NCBI GenBank assembly: GCA_017399165.1
Contig: JAFQEF010000002.1
Location: 1 to 55,971, forward strand
Length of the DNA: 55,971 bases
Reading direction: 5' to 3'
DNA from: Akkermansia sp.
GTDB taxonomy: Bacteria; Verrucomicrobiota; Verrucomicrobiia; Verrucomicrobiales; Akkermansiaceae
The position numbers and the translations under genes are program-made. The notes beneath the pieces were generated by a model. That model ran no database searches. It was given only the letters and a program-made list of their open reading frames with translations, and had not been told where the DNA came from. Below, one piece after another: positions 8,801-16,358 of the stretch (the first letter of the stretch is position 1; each line of letters starts with the position of its first letter).

Positions 8801-9994
8801 CAGGGCTACAAGCTCTTGCCCCTCTTTGCGGAAAATGCGGCAGGAGTGAGCAGGGCCACACCCGCTGCGGAACCCTGCCGTATACGTGGCCGTGTGTGGT
8901 GCCGTGATACGGTACCACACATTGGGGGTATTGCCGGGCGTGGTATCGGGCGTGGCATTGGCAGTGCTGCCCCATATGCGGGTATAGTAATTGTGGTGCA
9001 GCATGTGGGGTGTATGCTCTGCACATGCCAATATGAGCTGCAAGCACCCATCGGATGAGCATTGCTCGAAACGAGAGATGTAGTATGAAAGCGGGTAAAG
9101 CGGCGGTAGCTCAAACGCATGCAGCGGCGAGTCATTGAGCACGGCGGTTGCAGAGCCCGCGCGGTAGCCGGCCACCATGGGCAGGGTCATTAAAAAACAC
9201 CGCTTGTTATCCGTCTCTGCATTGCCCGTGTTGTAAGTGATACCGTCTTTGACATAAGGTTGGGGTGAGGAGAGTACGCAAAGATTGCGGTAAATACCCT
9301 GCCTGTTGTCAGTGTGTTGTCTCTTGTTCTCATAGGTCATCAGGGTAACGGCAGAGTTTTGGGTGTCTATTGCCCCGGCTGCAAAGGTGTACAGCCCCCG
9401 CCAGGGCTGTGTGTACTGGGTGTCACTGTGCCCGCACCCCAGCAGGTGGGCCAGCTCGTGTGCTATGGTGTAGTTTTCAATGGAGTCTACGTCGTATGTA
9501 GATACTTCATCTACCTCCAGCAGGTAAGCGTCCTCTTGCGGGTTGGGGTTGTTGCCCAGGGTAAACTCCCCGTACATGCCTGTGGTGAAGGCTTGCCCGC
9601 CCACGCCATATCTGTTAATTAACCCGAAATCCAGCACCAAATCCGCCTTGTACTCATTGCGCAAGCTCTTGGCAATGCCAATCCGGCGTGCGGTGGCATC
9701 CGGCATGCTGTAGGTGTGCACCCCCACAATGTTAAACTCTGCATACTCCGTTAACCCGGAGTTTTGCAACATGGCCTGAATCTGCTCTTGTGTTTGCTGC
9801 TTTATTTGTTCCGTTGTTTGAAACACCTCATGCAAGTGGTATGTGTTAATGGTCAACAATACATCAACCACTGCCTTGGGCGGCGGGGTGTTATCTGCCA
9901 CCGGCATGGGTACGCGCAGAGGCTCCTGTGTGTGGGCCGGGCTTGCCAATAACACCGGAGCTGTCATTACAAGGGGTAGAATGTTGTGTTTCAT
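5840..9994 (-). CDS. secreted metzincin protease with a giant ankyrin-repeat array
   Basis: A 1384-aa protein. The start at 9994 gives a good signal peptide (MKHNILPLVMTAPVLLASPA); a promoter sits 8 nt upstream. Residues about 25-300 form a zinc metalloprotease: HELAHLLGCGH (residues 179-189) is the HExxHxxGxxH zinc motif of metzincins, and the Met of AVTLMTY about 30 residues later fits the Met-turn. Residues about 300-420 may be a beta-sandwich domain. Residues about 430-1360 hold more than 20 ankyrin repeats (units such as DGDTPLLMTTLHGNTECTKL). The substrate is unknown. The ankyrins are presumably a binding platform outside the cytoplasm. Immunity, host-interaction or envelope roles are all possible. 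Confidence 0.85.
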   Translation of the reverse strand: MKHNILPLVMTAPVLLASPAHTQEPLRVPMPVADNTPPPKAVVDVLLTINTYHLHEVFQTTEQIKQQTQEQIQAMLQNSGLTEYAEFNIVGVHTYSMPDATARRIGIAKSLRNEYKADLVLDFGLINRYGVGGQAFTTGMYGEFTLGNNPNPQEDAYLLEVDEVSTYDVDSIENYTIAHELAHLLGCGHSDTQYTQPWRGLYTFAAGAIDTQNSAVTLMTYENKRQHTDNRQGIYRNLCVLSSPQPYVKDGITYNTGNAETDNKRCFLMTLPMVAGYRAGSATAVLNDSPLHAFELPPLYPLSYYISRFEQCSSDGCLQLILACAEHTPHMLHHNYYTRIWGSTANATPDTTPGNTPNVWYRITAPHTATYTAGFRSGCGPAHSCRIFRKEGQELVALPQSPAADNTQGELKFCAEQGDELYVEITALQEGGVFNLYLASDHAVKRLPKFKDLFEMQRMESEYTMPAMLYAILNPDPTDLRELLQLDAEEQLGNDHGRYYLSMAAALGYTEHCRLLLAAGAAVAEKEDYYSALSVVLAAGRDETAALLKEAGATADLADDKKIRSLLNDLSETNCLDSLKRLVEHGMPVDTPLRIGKIIRVSKGKKAKSKEDEAPQETHLLHLAAERGRADLVSYLLEQGAAVDALSADAITALEYAAAQGHTECVKLLLAAGASPNATAKDADTSPLSAAAAQGHADCVKLLLEAGADTAATKHKKYSPLMQAIITNNTACIEMLLPATPDLLAATQSGNTTLMAAASLPTPDLLNMLLEHGADANARALSGKTALLLAAQHGRVENMRLLLEHGAQVNTQDNDGDTPLLMTTLHGNTECTKLLLDHGADVTLANKAKYTPLMQAARNGNTECVKLLLQGGAKDSYTRRQRTTSLMLAASKGAADCIRLLLEAGSKVNARDDDRMAPLSFAAQYGNAECVQLLADAGAKVLIRNTDGESPLMLAVQKGHTDCARILLQHGAAATDADNNANSVLMQAARAGHADCVKLLLETGTPVSATSPSGETALSLALEHDHAACVKLLLAAGANPNQKFKNGNTLIHHVIKNIGPQSLQLLCEAGADFNMADEYGDTPLMHAAERGAEDNVRILLQHGANVNYKNENNGATAIYYATKADEPGVFKLLMQAGADLNWQGEGGAQLLHIAIQREATEIAELLMENGANIEAADLSGLTPLHYAAKYGNTIDIKWLLAKGADINTITAEGDNLFLSAAKNTNIDMLKFLIKKGQNPHHVNNRQKTALHHAAEDSDQRSIEYLLGLGLNPNATDKDGLTPLMEAAKHYASDALEYLIKHGADIHAKDAQGRTALHHAAIEERTYMYSELIRLGADPESRDNNGQTAFEIVKERQKKREEERYEKGEIEDPVGELMRGSKIRL

Positions 9995-10002
9995 ACTGCG
10001 TG

Positions 10003-10032
10003 AGTATAACACATATTGCCCCGCTTTGTAAA
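10003..10032 (-). promoter_or_regulatory. promoter of ankyrin-protease gene
   Basis: On the minus strand TTTACA (10032-10027), an 18-nt spacer and TATACT (10008-10003). Only 8 nt separate the -10 box from the ATG at 9994, implying an almost leaderless mRNA. Confidence 0.65.
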
Positions 10033-10115
10033 TCTATAATATCTCACCCTGAATCATATTTTATTTAACTTTGCTTAAACAGACACAATGAGCGTTAGAA
10101 TTACCTGATTTTAAC

Positions 10116-10145
10116 TTGACATTTGCGGGGGAGGATAGGTATACT
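10116..10145 (+). promoter_or_regulatory. promoter of mreB
   Basis: TTGACA (10116-10121), an 18-nt spacer and TATACT (10140-10145) give a strong sigma70-type promoter. Unlike others in the window, it produces a long leader (about 150 nt) before mreB. Confidence 0.75.
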
Positions 10146-10303
10146 CTGCGCGAACGGGTGTGCAAAAAATCGTGCACGCAAAAGGACGAAGCTGCAAGCG
10201 GAGGCAAGCCGGAATGGGTTCATCCCCTGAAAAGGAGGGCTCGGCAGGCCAAGGCGCAGAGCACCCGAGCAAAACAAATATTCCACACAAAAACTTTTAG
10301 ACA
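10146..10303 (+). other. purine-rich structured leader of mreB
   Basis: About 150 nt without a convincing ORF lie between the promoter and mreB. GCTCGG pairs with CCGAGC around 10239-10270, and the region contains GCAAGCGGAGGCAAGCCGG, which resembles a stretch in the leader starting near 55713. It could be a regulatory leader; I do not recognise a known riboswitch class. Confidence 0.4.
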
Positions 10304-11323
10304 ATGTTAAAATTTTTCAAGAAGTTAGCCAGGATGTTCTCGTATGATATCGGGATAGATCTTGGCACGGCCAACACGCTGGTCTACATTAAGGACCAGG
10401 GTATTGTGCTGCGTGAGCCCTCCGTTGTGGCCATGAAAGGCGACAAGGTGAAGGCTGTGGGTGAGGAAGCCAAGCGCATGGTGGGGCGCACGCCCGGCAG
10501 TGTGGTGGCGATTCGCCCGCTGAAGGACGGCGTAATTGCCGACTTCAACGTAGCGGAAGAGATGCTGAGGCATTTCATTGAGAAGGCATGTCAGCGCAGG
10601 GGTCTGCGCGGGCCGCGCATTCTCATTGCACACCCCTCGGGCATCACAGAGGTAGAGCGCCGCGCGATTGAGGACTCGGCAGAGCACTCCGGTGCCATTG
10701 CCGTGCGCCTTATCGAGGAGCCCATGGCCGCAGCCATGGGTGTGGGCTTACCGGTTTCCGAGCCGCTGGGCAGCATGATTGTTGACATTGGCGGTGGCAC
10801 TACAGAGGTGGCCATTATTTCTCTTAACGGCATCGTATACAGCCAATCAGAAAAGTGCGGCGGCGATGCGCTGGATGACACCATCACCCGCCACATGCTG
10901 GCTGCCCACAATCTGTTGGTAGGCCCGCGTACGGCAGAGGATATCAAGATTCGTGTGGGGTCTGCCCACCCCTTGCAGCAAGAGCTGCAAATGGAGGTTA
11001 AGGGTAGGGACCGCGGCACGGGCTTGCCCAAAACGGTGACGGTGCGCTCTGAAGAAATACGCGAAGCCCTTAAGGATAAATTGGATATCATCGTGCAAGC
11101 TGTGCGCCATAGTCTGGACCACTGCCCGCCTGAGCTGGCAAGTGACCTGTATGACCGTGGTATCATGGTGGCCGGCGGTGGTGCCCTTCTGCGTGGTTTG
11201 GCAGACCTGCTGCACGAGCAGACCAGCCTGCCCATTACCATTGCAGATGATCCGTTGAGCGCCGTGGCAGAAGGTACAGGCAAGTTCCTGCAGGAGAACG
11301 ACGACGTATTTGATGAAGAGTGA
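10304..11323 (+). CDS. mreB: rod-shape-determining actin MreB
   Basis: A 339-aa bacterial actin that polymerises under the inner membrane and guides elongation-complex cell-wall synthesis. Phosphate 1 motif DIGIDLGTANTLVY, phosphate 2 motif VDIGGGTTEVAIIS, RLIEEPMAAAMG and the adenosine motif MVAGGGALLRGL are all in place, and the N-terminal MLKFFKKLARMFS is amphipathic, suited to membrane binding. The length is normal. It is followed by an RNase E/G gene; in many bacteria the mre cluster is near rng, so the pairing is conventional although mreC/mreD are not here. Confidence 0.97.
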   Translation: MLKFFKKLARMFSYDIGIDLGTANTLVYIKDQGIVLREPSVVAMKGDKVKAVGEEAKRMVGRTPGSVVAIRPLKDGVIADFNVAEEMLRHFIEKACQRRGLRGPRILIAHPSGITEVERRAIEDSAEHSGAIAVRLIEEPMAAAMGVGLPVSEPLGSMIVDIGGGTTEVAIISLNGIVYSQSEKCGGDALDDTITRHMLAAHNLLVGPRTAEDIKIRVGSAHPLQQELQMEVKGRDRGTGLPKTVTVRSEEIREALKDKLDIIVQAVRHSLDHCPPELASDLYDRGIMVAGGGALLRGLADLLHEQTSLPITIADDPLSAVAEGTGKFLQENDDVFDEE

Positions 11324-11365
11324 TAGTACTGCGCTGAAGCGCGGCTGATAGCCTCTTTTCAAGTC

Positions 11366-11405
11366 GTTGACGCCTCTCCGCCACCGCATGTGCGGGAGAG
11401 TCAAC
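11366..11405 (+). other. stem-loop in the RNase gene leader
   Basis: GTTGAC (11366-11371) pairs with GTCAAC (11400-11405), enclosing TCTCC/GGAGA and CCGC/GCGG with an ATGT tip. No U-tract follows, so a simple terminator is unlikely. It lies between mreB and the RNase gene and could be a processing or autoregulatory element. Confidence 0.5.
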
Positions 11406-11479
11406 GGCCTCTGCCTTTTATCAAAGCGGCACAGAAAAGGGGGTATCGGGTTATACGCGCGGGCGTGCGGGCTCTGTTA

Positions 11480-11495
11480 TCATGTTGCAACATGA
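11480..11495. other. 16-bp perfect palindrome upstream of RNase gene
   Basis: TCATGTTGCAACATGA is perfectly self-complementary and lies 46 nt before the RNase start codon. It could be an operator for a dimeric regulator or a hairpin in the leader. Confidence 0.5.
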
Positions 11496-11541
11496 AGATC
11501 AACCCATAAACTAACCTGAAACTTTGTCTCTTATTTCCAAA

Positions 11542-13137
11542 ATGATTAATAGCGTGAAACGCCTTTTCGGGTTCGGACAATGCAACCCGAAGGAAGGCAC
11601 CACCATCGTCATCAACTCCGAGAAGCTGGAGCGCCGCGTTGCTCTGCTTGAGGAGGGCGTGCTGGAGGAGTACAGCATTGAGCGTGAGGGCGAGGATAAC
11701 ATTGTCGGTGGCATTTTTAAGGGCCGTGTCAAAAATATTGAGCCCGGCCTCAAGGCCATGTTCGTTGACATCGGGTATGAGAAAAATGCCTTCCTGCATT
11801 TCTGGGATGCTCTCCCCCTGGCTCTGGATTCTTCTCTCGAGGAGATTCAGCGTGAGGGGCGTCCCCGTAAGCAGCAAAAGAAGATTACCAGTAAGGATAT
11901 ACCGAACATTTACCCCATCGGCTCCGAGATTATGGTGCAGGTAACCAAGGGTCCCATCAGCTCCAAAGGCCCGCGCGTTACCACCAATATCTCACTGGCA
12001 GGGCGTTACATTGTGCTCATGCCGTATACGGACCAGTTTGGTATCTCCCGCAAGATTGACGACCCCAAAGAGCGCCAACGCCTGCGCCAGATTGTGCAAA
12101 AACTCAACGTGCCGGAGGGCATGGGCATCATCATGCGCACAGTGGCACAGGGACAGCGGTTCCGCCACTTTGTGAGGGATTTGGCCATGCTGTTGGAGCA
12201 GTGGCGAGAGGTGGAGGACAAGTATGCCGCCAACCCCGCCCCGCTTTGCGTGTACCGCGAGCCGGATCTGATTGAGCGTACGGCACGAGATTTCCTGACA
12301 GACAATGTGGACAACATTGTATGTGATAATCTGGAGACTACGCAACGCATGCAGGAGATTGCCGGTAAAATCTCTCGCCGTGCCAAGCGTCATATTCAGC
12401 ACTACCAGTGCCGCCAGCCCATTTTTGAAGAGCTGGGTATCGAGAAGCAAATCAACGAGGCCTTCCAACGCCAAGTATTGCTGCCCTGCGGCGGTTATTT
12501 GGTAATTGATGAAACAGAGGCACTTATCGCCATTGATATCAATACCGGGCGCAACAAGGGTAACAAGGATTTGGACAAGACTATTCTGGAGACCAACCTG
12601 GAATCCGCCCGTGAAATCGCCCGCCAGTTGCGCTTGCGTAACATTGGTGGCTTGGTTGTGGTAGACTTTATTGATATGCGCCACCGCAAGGACCAAATGG
12701 CTGTGTACAAGGCCATGAAGGATGCCCTCAAGCGCGATAAGGCCAAGACGCAGGTGATGCAGATTACCCCCATTGGCCTTATGGAGATGACGCGCCAGCG
12801 CATCAATGAGTCCCTGCTCGACTATGTGAACGACCACTGCCCGTACTGTCATGGTCGTGGCCGCATCAAGAGCGTCATGACCATGAGCGTGGAGATTCAG
12901 CGCCAGCTTAAGGCTACTATTTTGCGCTACCGCGAAAACGTGGGCGATATGATTGTGGTGGTGAACAGCGATGTGCTCTCCCGCTTTAAAAATGAGGACT
13001 CTAAGTTGCTCATGGAGCTTGAGAGACAGTGTGCGGGCCGCCTCATCTTCCGCTCCGACCCATCGATTCACCGAGAGGCCTTCGCGATTCTTGACCCCGC
13101 GCGCAACAATAAGCCACTTTACCAAATTAACATGTAA
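11542..13137 (+). CDS. RNase E/G family endoribonuclease
   Basis: A 531-aa protein of RNase G size, lacking the long RNase E scaffold tail. It has an N-terminal S1 domain (residues about 30-130), an RNase-H-like region and the DNase-I-like catalytic core with ALIAIDINTGRNKGNKD and GLVVVDFIDM supplying metal-binding aspartates, then CPYCHGRG, the zinc-link equivalent of CPxCxGxG. It would initiate mRNA decay and process rRNA. ATG 11542 is preferred over an in-frame TTG at 11524; neither has a clear ribosome-binding site. A hairpin and a palindrome lie in its 218-nt leader. Confidence 0.92.
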   Translation: MINSVKRLFGFGQCNPKEGTTIVINSEKLERRVALLEEGVLEEYSIEREGEDNIVGGIFKGRVKNIEPGLKAMFVDIGYEKNAFLHFWDALPLALDSSLEEIQREGRPRKQQKKITSKDIPNIYPIGSEIMVQVTKGPISSKGPRVTTNISLAGRYIVLMPYTDQFGISRKIDDPKERQRLRQIVQKLNVPEGMGIIMRTVAQGQRFRHFVRDLAMLLEQWREVEDKYAANPAPLCVYREPDLIERTARDFLTDNVDNIVCDNLETTQRMQEIAGKISRRAKRHIQHYQCRQPIFEELGIEKQINEAFQRQVLLPCGGYLVIDETEALIAIDINTGRNKGNKDLDKTILETNLESAREIARQLRLRNIGGLVVVDFIDMRHRKDQMAVYKAMKDALKRDKAKTQVMQITPIGLMEMTRQRINESLLDYVNDHCPYCHGRGRIKSVMTMSVEIQRQLKATILRYRENVGDMIVVVNSDVLSRFKNEDSKLLMELERQCAGRLIFRSDPSIHREAFAILDPARNNKPLYQINM

Positions 13138-13141
13138 CAGC

Positions 13142-13181
13142 AAAGGGCACCGTGGGATTCTGCGGTGCCCTTTACTCTTTT
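13142..13181 (+). terminator. Rho-independent terminator after RNase gene
   Basis: AAAGGGCACCG (13142-13152) and CGGTGCCCTTT (13163-13173) form an 11-bp perfect stem with a 10-nt loop, followed by ACTCTTTT. Confidence 0.85.
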
Positions 13182-13197
13182 ATCACTATATCCATTT

Positions 13198-14298
13198 ATG
13201 TCTCAACGCATTCACAGTATAGATGCCGTGCGCGCGCTGGCCTTGTTCGGCATATTGCTCACCCATGCGTCTTTTCGCTTTAATTATTTACCCGCTCCCG
13301 GCATGGATACCGTGAGCCACGTATACGCTTGGCTTGCTCAGCATATTTTTGCGTGTAAGTTTTTTATGGTATTTGCCTTTTTGTTTGGCTTGAGTTTCTT
13401 TCTGCAAATGGATCATGCTGTAGAGAGAGGCATAGATTTTCGTGGCAGGTTTTGTTGGCGTTTGGTGTTGCTTTTTTTCTTCGGCGTATTTCATAGTTTT
13501 TTTTACATGGGCGATATTTTAACCATATTTGCCATATTAGGGTTTATACCGGTGGTGTTGTGGCAGGTACCAACCCGCACATTAGCTATTATATGTATAC
13601 TGTGCTTGTTACAGCCTGTAGTATTGTGCACCGAACTTGCAGGAACATCCCATTTTTTGCAAGAAACCGGTGACAAAGTTGTAGCCTGGTTTGCCCCGCA
13701 GGAGCGCTACTTAGCCATGCAAGACTCCGTGTGGCAAAATGGGGTATGGAACATTTGCTGTGGCCACATCCACAGCTTGGTTTACACGTTTATCAGTAGT
13801 GGGCGTATCTTTATTCTTATAGGTATGTTTATGCTTGGTATGTTGGCCGGGCGTACCCGTATTTTTGAGAAAAACCCACAGCGTTTGCTCTATATTGGTT
13901 CTGCCGGCGTCGTGGTATACGGTATAGGCCTATTGGGACAGCAATTTTTACCGTTATGGATGTATTGGTGGGAGCAAATCGGTTTTGTGCTTATGTTTGT
14001 TCCTTGGGCAGCTTGGCTTTTAGCTCGCCCCGCGCTCAGCACGTTGATATCCCCGCTCACTGCCATTGGGCGTACCACTCTTACTTGCTATATTACACAA
14101 AACATCATCATGGGCTTTTTGCTTTGCGCATATGGATTCAATATGAATGTATGCTGGACCACAACGCAAGTAATGAACGCTGCCATTATTCTTTACATAG
14201 CACAGGTGCTTTTCAGCATGGCGTGGCTTAAGTACCACCGCTATGGGCCTTTCGAGGCTGTTTGGCGCCGCCTCACTCGCTTGGGTATGAAATCTTAA
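13198..14298 (+). CDS. DUF418/YeiB-type multi-pass membrane protein
   Basis: A 366-aa protein starting MSQRIHSIDAVRALALFGIL, the typical opening of DUF418/YeiB-like and acyltransferase-3-like membrane proteins, with about 8-10 hydrophobic helices and a C-terminal motif near WLKYHRYGPFEAVWRRLT, which matches the DUF418 C-terminal W-GPxExxWR pattern. These are inner-membrane proteins, probably acyl- or small-molecule-transfer related; the substrate is unknown. The ATG at 13198 follows the terminator; a longer in-frame start overlaps it and is rejected. It has a lower G+C look than its neighbours. Confidence 0.85.
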   Translation: MSQRIHSIDAVRALALFGILLTHASFRFNYLPAPGMDTVSHVYAWLAQHIFACKFFMVFAFLFGLSFFLQMDHAVERGIDFRGRFCWRLVLLFFFGVFHSFFYMGDILTIFAILGFIPVVLWQVPTRTLAIICILCLLQPVVLCTELAGTSHFLQETGDKVVAWFAPQERYLAMQDSVWQNGVWNICCGHIHSLVYTFISSGRIFILIGMFMLGMLAGRTRIFEKNPQRLLYIGSAGVVVYGIGLLGQQFLPLWMYWWEQIGFVLMFVPWAAWLLARPALSTLISPLTAIGRTTLTCYITQNIIMGFLLCAYGFNMNVCWTTTQVMNAAIILYIAQVLFSMAWLKYHRYGPFEAVWRRLTRLGMKS

Positions 14299-14311
14299 CA
14301 CTTTTCCCTGC

Positions 14312-15658
14312 ATGTCTGCTCCCATAATCAGTATTCCGGACTACGCGCTCACGGTTGTGCAGCGTTTGGCGCACTTTGGCTACGAGGCTTATGTGGTAGG
14401 CGGTTGCGTGAGGGACTCCCTGCTGGGCCGCACCCCCAAAGATTGGGATGTTTGCACCAATGCCACCCCGCAACAGGTTTTGGGCGTGTTTAAACGCTTT
14501 AATGTTATTAAAACCGGGCTTCAACACGGCACGGTTACTGTTATGGTAAACCATGAGCCGGTAGAGGTTACCACCTTCCGTATTGATGGTGAGTATACCG
14601 ATAACCGCCACCCCGATGCCGTTACCTTTGTGTCTGAGGTGGAGGCGGACCTCTCTCGCCGAGACTTCACCATCAACGCCATGGCATACAACCCCACCCG
14701 CGGGTTGGTGGATGCCTTCGGCGGGCAGCAAGATCTCTCTGCGGGGCTGATTCGGTGCGTGGGCGAGCCCGATGCCCGCTTTAATGAGGATGGCCTGCGC
14801 ATCATGCGCGCGCTGCGCTTTGCCGCCCGTTACGATTTTGCCATCGAGCGTGAAACCGCTTTCTCCATGCGTCGTAACCGCCATTTGTTGGAGAACGTGA
14901 GTGTGGAGCGCATCTTTACCGAGCTCAAAGGCATTTTGGTGGGCAACGGCGCACGCAGCATGATGCTGGCATTCCCCGAGATTTTCGGTGTCATTATGCC
15001 GGAGCTCGTGCCCATGTTCGGGTTCGACCAACGAAACCCGCACCACATATATGATGTGTGGACCCACACTGCCCACGCTGTGCAGGCTGCCCCGGCAGAC
15101 CCCACCTTGCGCTTGGTGATGCTGCTGCACGACATCGGCAAACCCGCCTGCTTTACTGTGGATGAAAAGGGAAAAGGCCATTTTTACGGGCACCCCGACA
15201 AAAGTGCCGAAATGGCGGAGCAAATTTTGCTGCGACTTAAGAGCGATACCGCTACGCTGGAAAACGTGGTGAAACTCGTGCGCGTGCATGATGACACCTT
15301 CCCCTCTCGTGCAGCGGGTATGCGCCGCTTTATCGGCCGCTTGGGCTTGCCCATTGTGCAACAGCTCTTTGATGTGAAACGGGCAGACCACGCCGCGCAA
15401 TCCACTCATGAGCAGGCTGAAAAACAGGCGGAGCTGCGTAATGCCGCCCTGCTCATAGAAGATTTGCTTAACGAGCCCCCCGCTTTTACTGTTAAAGACC
15501 TTGCCATCAATGGGCGAGACCTCATATCCCTGGGCATTAAACCATCCCCCGCCATGGGTGAGCTGCTCGCCACCCTACTGGCCGAGGTGCAGGATGAAAC
15601 GCTGCAAAATACCAAAGAGGCATTGCTTGCCCGCGTGCAACAATTGGTAATTGCATAG
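14312..15658 (+). CDS. cca: CCA tRNA nucleotidyltransferase with HD domain
   Basis: A 448-aa class II nucleotidyltransferase. VVGGCVRDSLLGRTPKDWDVCTNA carries the G-G-x-V-R-D and catalytic DxD residues, RRDFTINAMAYN and FNEDGLRIMRALRFAARY follow as in CCA-adding and poly(A) polymerase family enzymes, and an HD phosphohydrolase region (LLHDIGKP, residues about 270-340) lies near the C-terminus. It adds or repairs the 3' CCA of tRNAs. It starts 13 nt after the DUF418 gene and may be co-transcribed. Confidence 0.93.
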   Translation: MSAPIISIPDYALTVVQRLAHFGYEAYVVGGCVRDSLLGRTPKDWDVCTNATPQQVLGVFKRFNVIKTGLQHGTVTVMVNHEPVEVTTFRIDGEYTDNRHPDAVTFVSEVEADLSRRDFTINAMAYNPTRGLVDAFGGQQDLSAGLIRCVGEPDARFNEDGLRIMRALRFAARYDFAIERETAFSMRRNRHLLENVSVERIFTELKGILVGNGARSMMLAFPEIFGVIMPELVPMFGFDQRNPHHIYDVWTHTAHAVQAAPADPTLRLVMLLHDIGKPACFTVDEKGKGHFYGHPDKSAEMAEQILLRLKSDTATLENVVKLVRVHDDTFPSRAAGMRRFIGRLGLPIVQQLFDVKRADHAAQSTHEQAEKQAELRNAALLIEDLLNEPPAFTVKDLAINGRDLISLGIKPSPAMGELLATLLAEVQDETLQNTKEALLARVQQLVIA

Positions 15659-15681
15659 CAAAAAATAATGGCAGCACCTTG

Positions 15682-16167
15682 ATGTACGATACCTCACACT
15701 TGCGGCGGCAAGACCGCGCTATGGATGAACAGGCTGCCACGCATTTATTGGCAGAGGCACAACATGCCGTGCTGGCCATGCAAAATATCTGCGGTGGTGC
15801 TTATGCTGTGCCCATGGATTATGTGTGGGATGGTGGCAAATTTATTTACATGCATTGCGCCCCGCAGGGCTACAAACTTGAGTGTTTGGCCGCATGCCCG
15901 GCTGTTTCTTTGGTGATTACCGGTGCAGCCCGTACCCTGCCGCACATGTTCTCTACTGCGTATGAAAGCTTGGTAGTGCAGGGGGAATGCCTGGTGGTTG
16001 ATGATGCCGCAGAAAAGCGCAACGCCCTGCACCTGTTGCTCCGCAAATATGCGCCGGAGCATCTTGACCGCGGTTATGCTTATGCAGAGCGTGCTTTAGA
16101 GCATACCACCGTGTTGAGGCTTTGCATCTCCACCTGGTGCGGAAAGGCTCACCTTGCGCGGTCGTAA
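15682..16167 (+). CDS. NimA-like pyridoxamine-phosphate-oxidase-fold flavoprotein
   Basis: A 161-aa split-barrel FMN-binding protein of the PNPOx-like/NimA group: AVPMDYVWDGGKFIYMHCAPQGYKLECL, SLVITGAART, YESLVVQGECLVVDD and the C-terminal LRLCISTWCGKAH match the family layout. Such proteins reduce small molecules; the family includes nitroimidazole-resistance reductases, but resistance cannot be inferred here. Start ATG 15682; 23 nt after cca, probably the last gene of that transcript. Confidence 0.8.
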   Translation: MYDTSHLRRQDRAMDEQAATHLLAEAQHAVLAMQNICGGAYAVPMDYVWDGGKFIYMHCAPQGYKLECLAACPAVSLVITGAARTLPHMFSTAYESLVVQGECLVVDDAAEKRNALHLLLRKYAPEHLDRGYAYAERALEHTTVLRLCISTWCGKAHLARS

Positions 16168-16358
16168 AATGCCCCGTTTGCTTCATGCTCTATAAGCCGG
16201 TCGCGTGATTTCGGGGGGGAAAAGAATTGTGACCGAAATGCCATATTCAATGTGTCAGAATCATCACTGTAGAAATCTTGCAAATTGATGTGATTTGTTG
16301 TTTAGTACAGGTGTCGGCAGTCAACTGACATGCTGACATAAAACAACAAAAACAAAAC

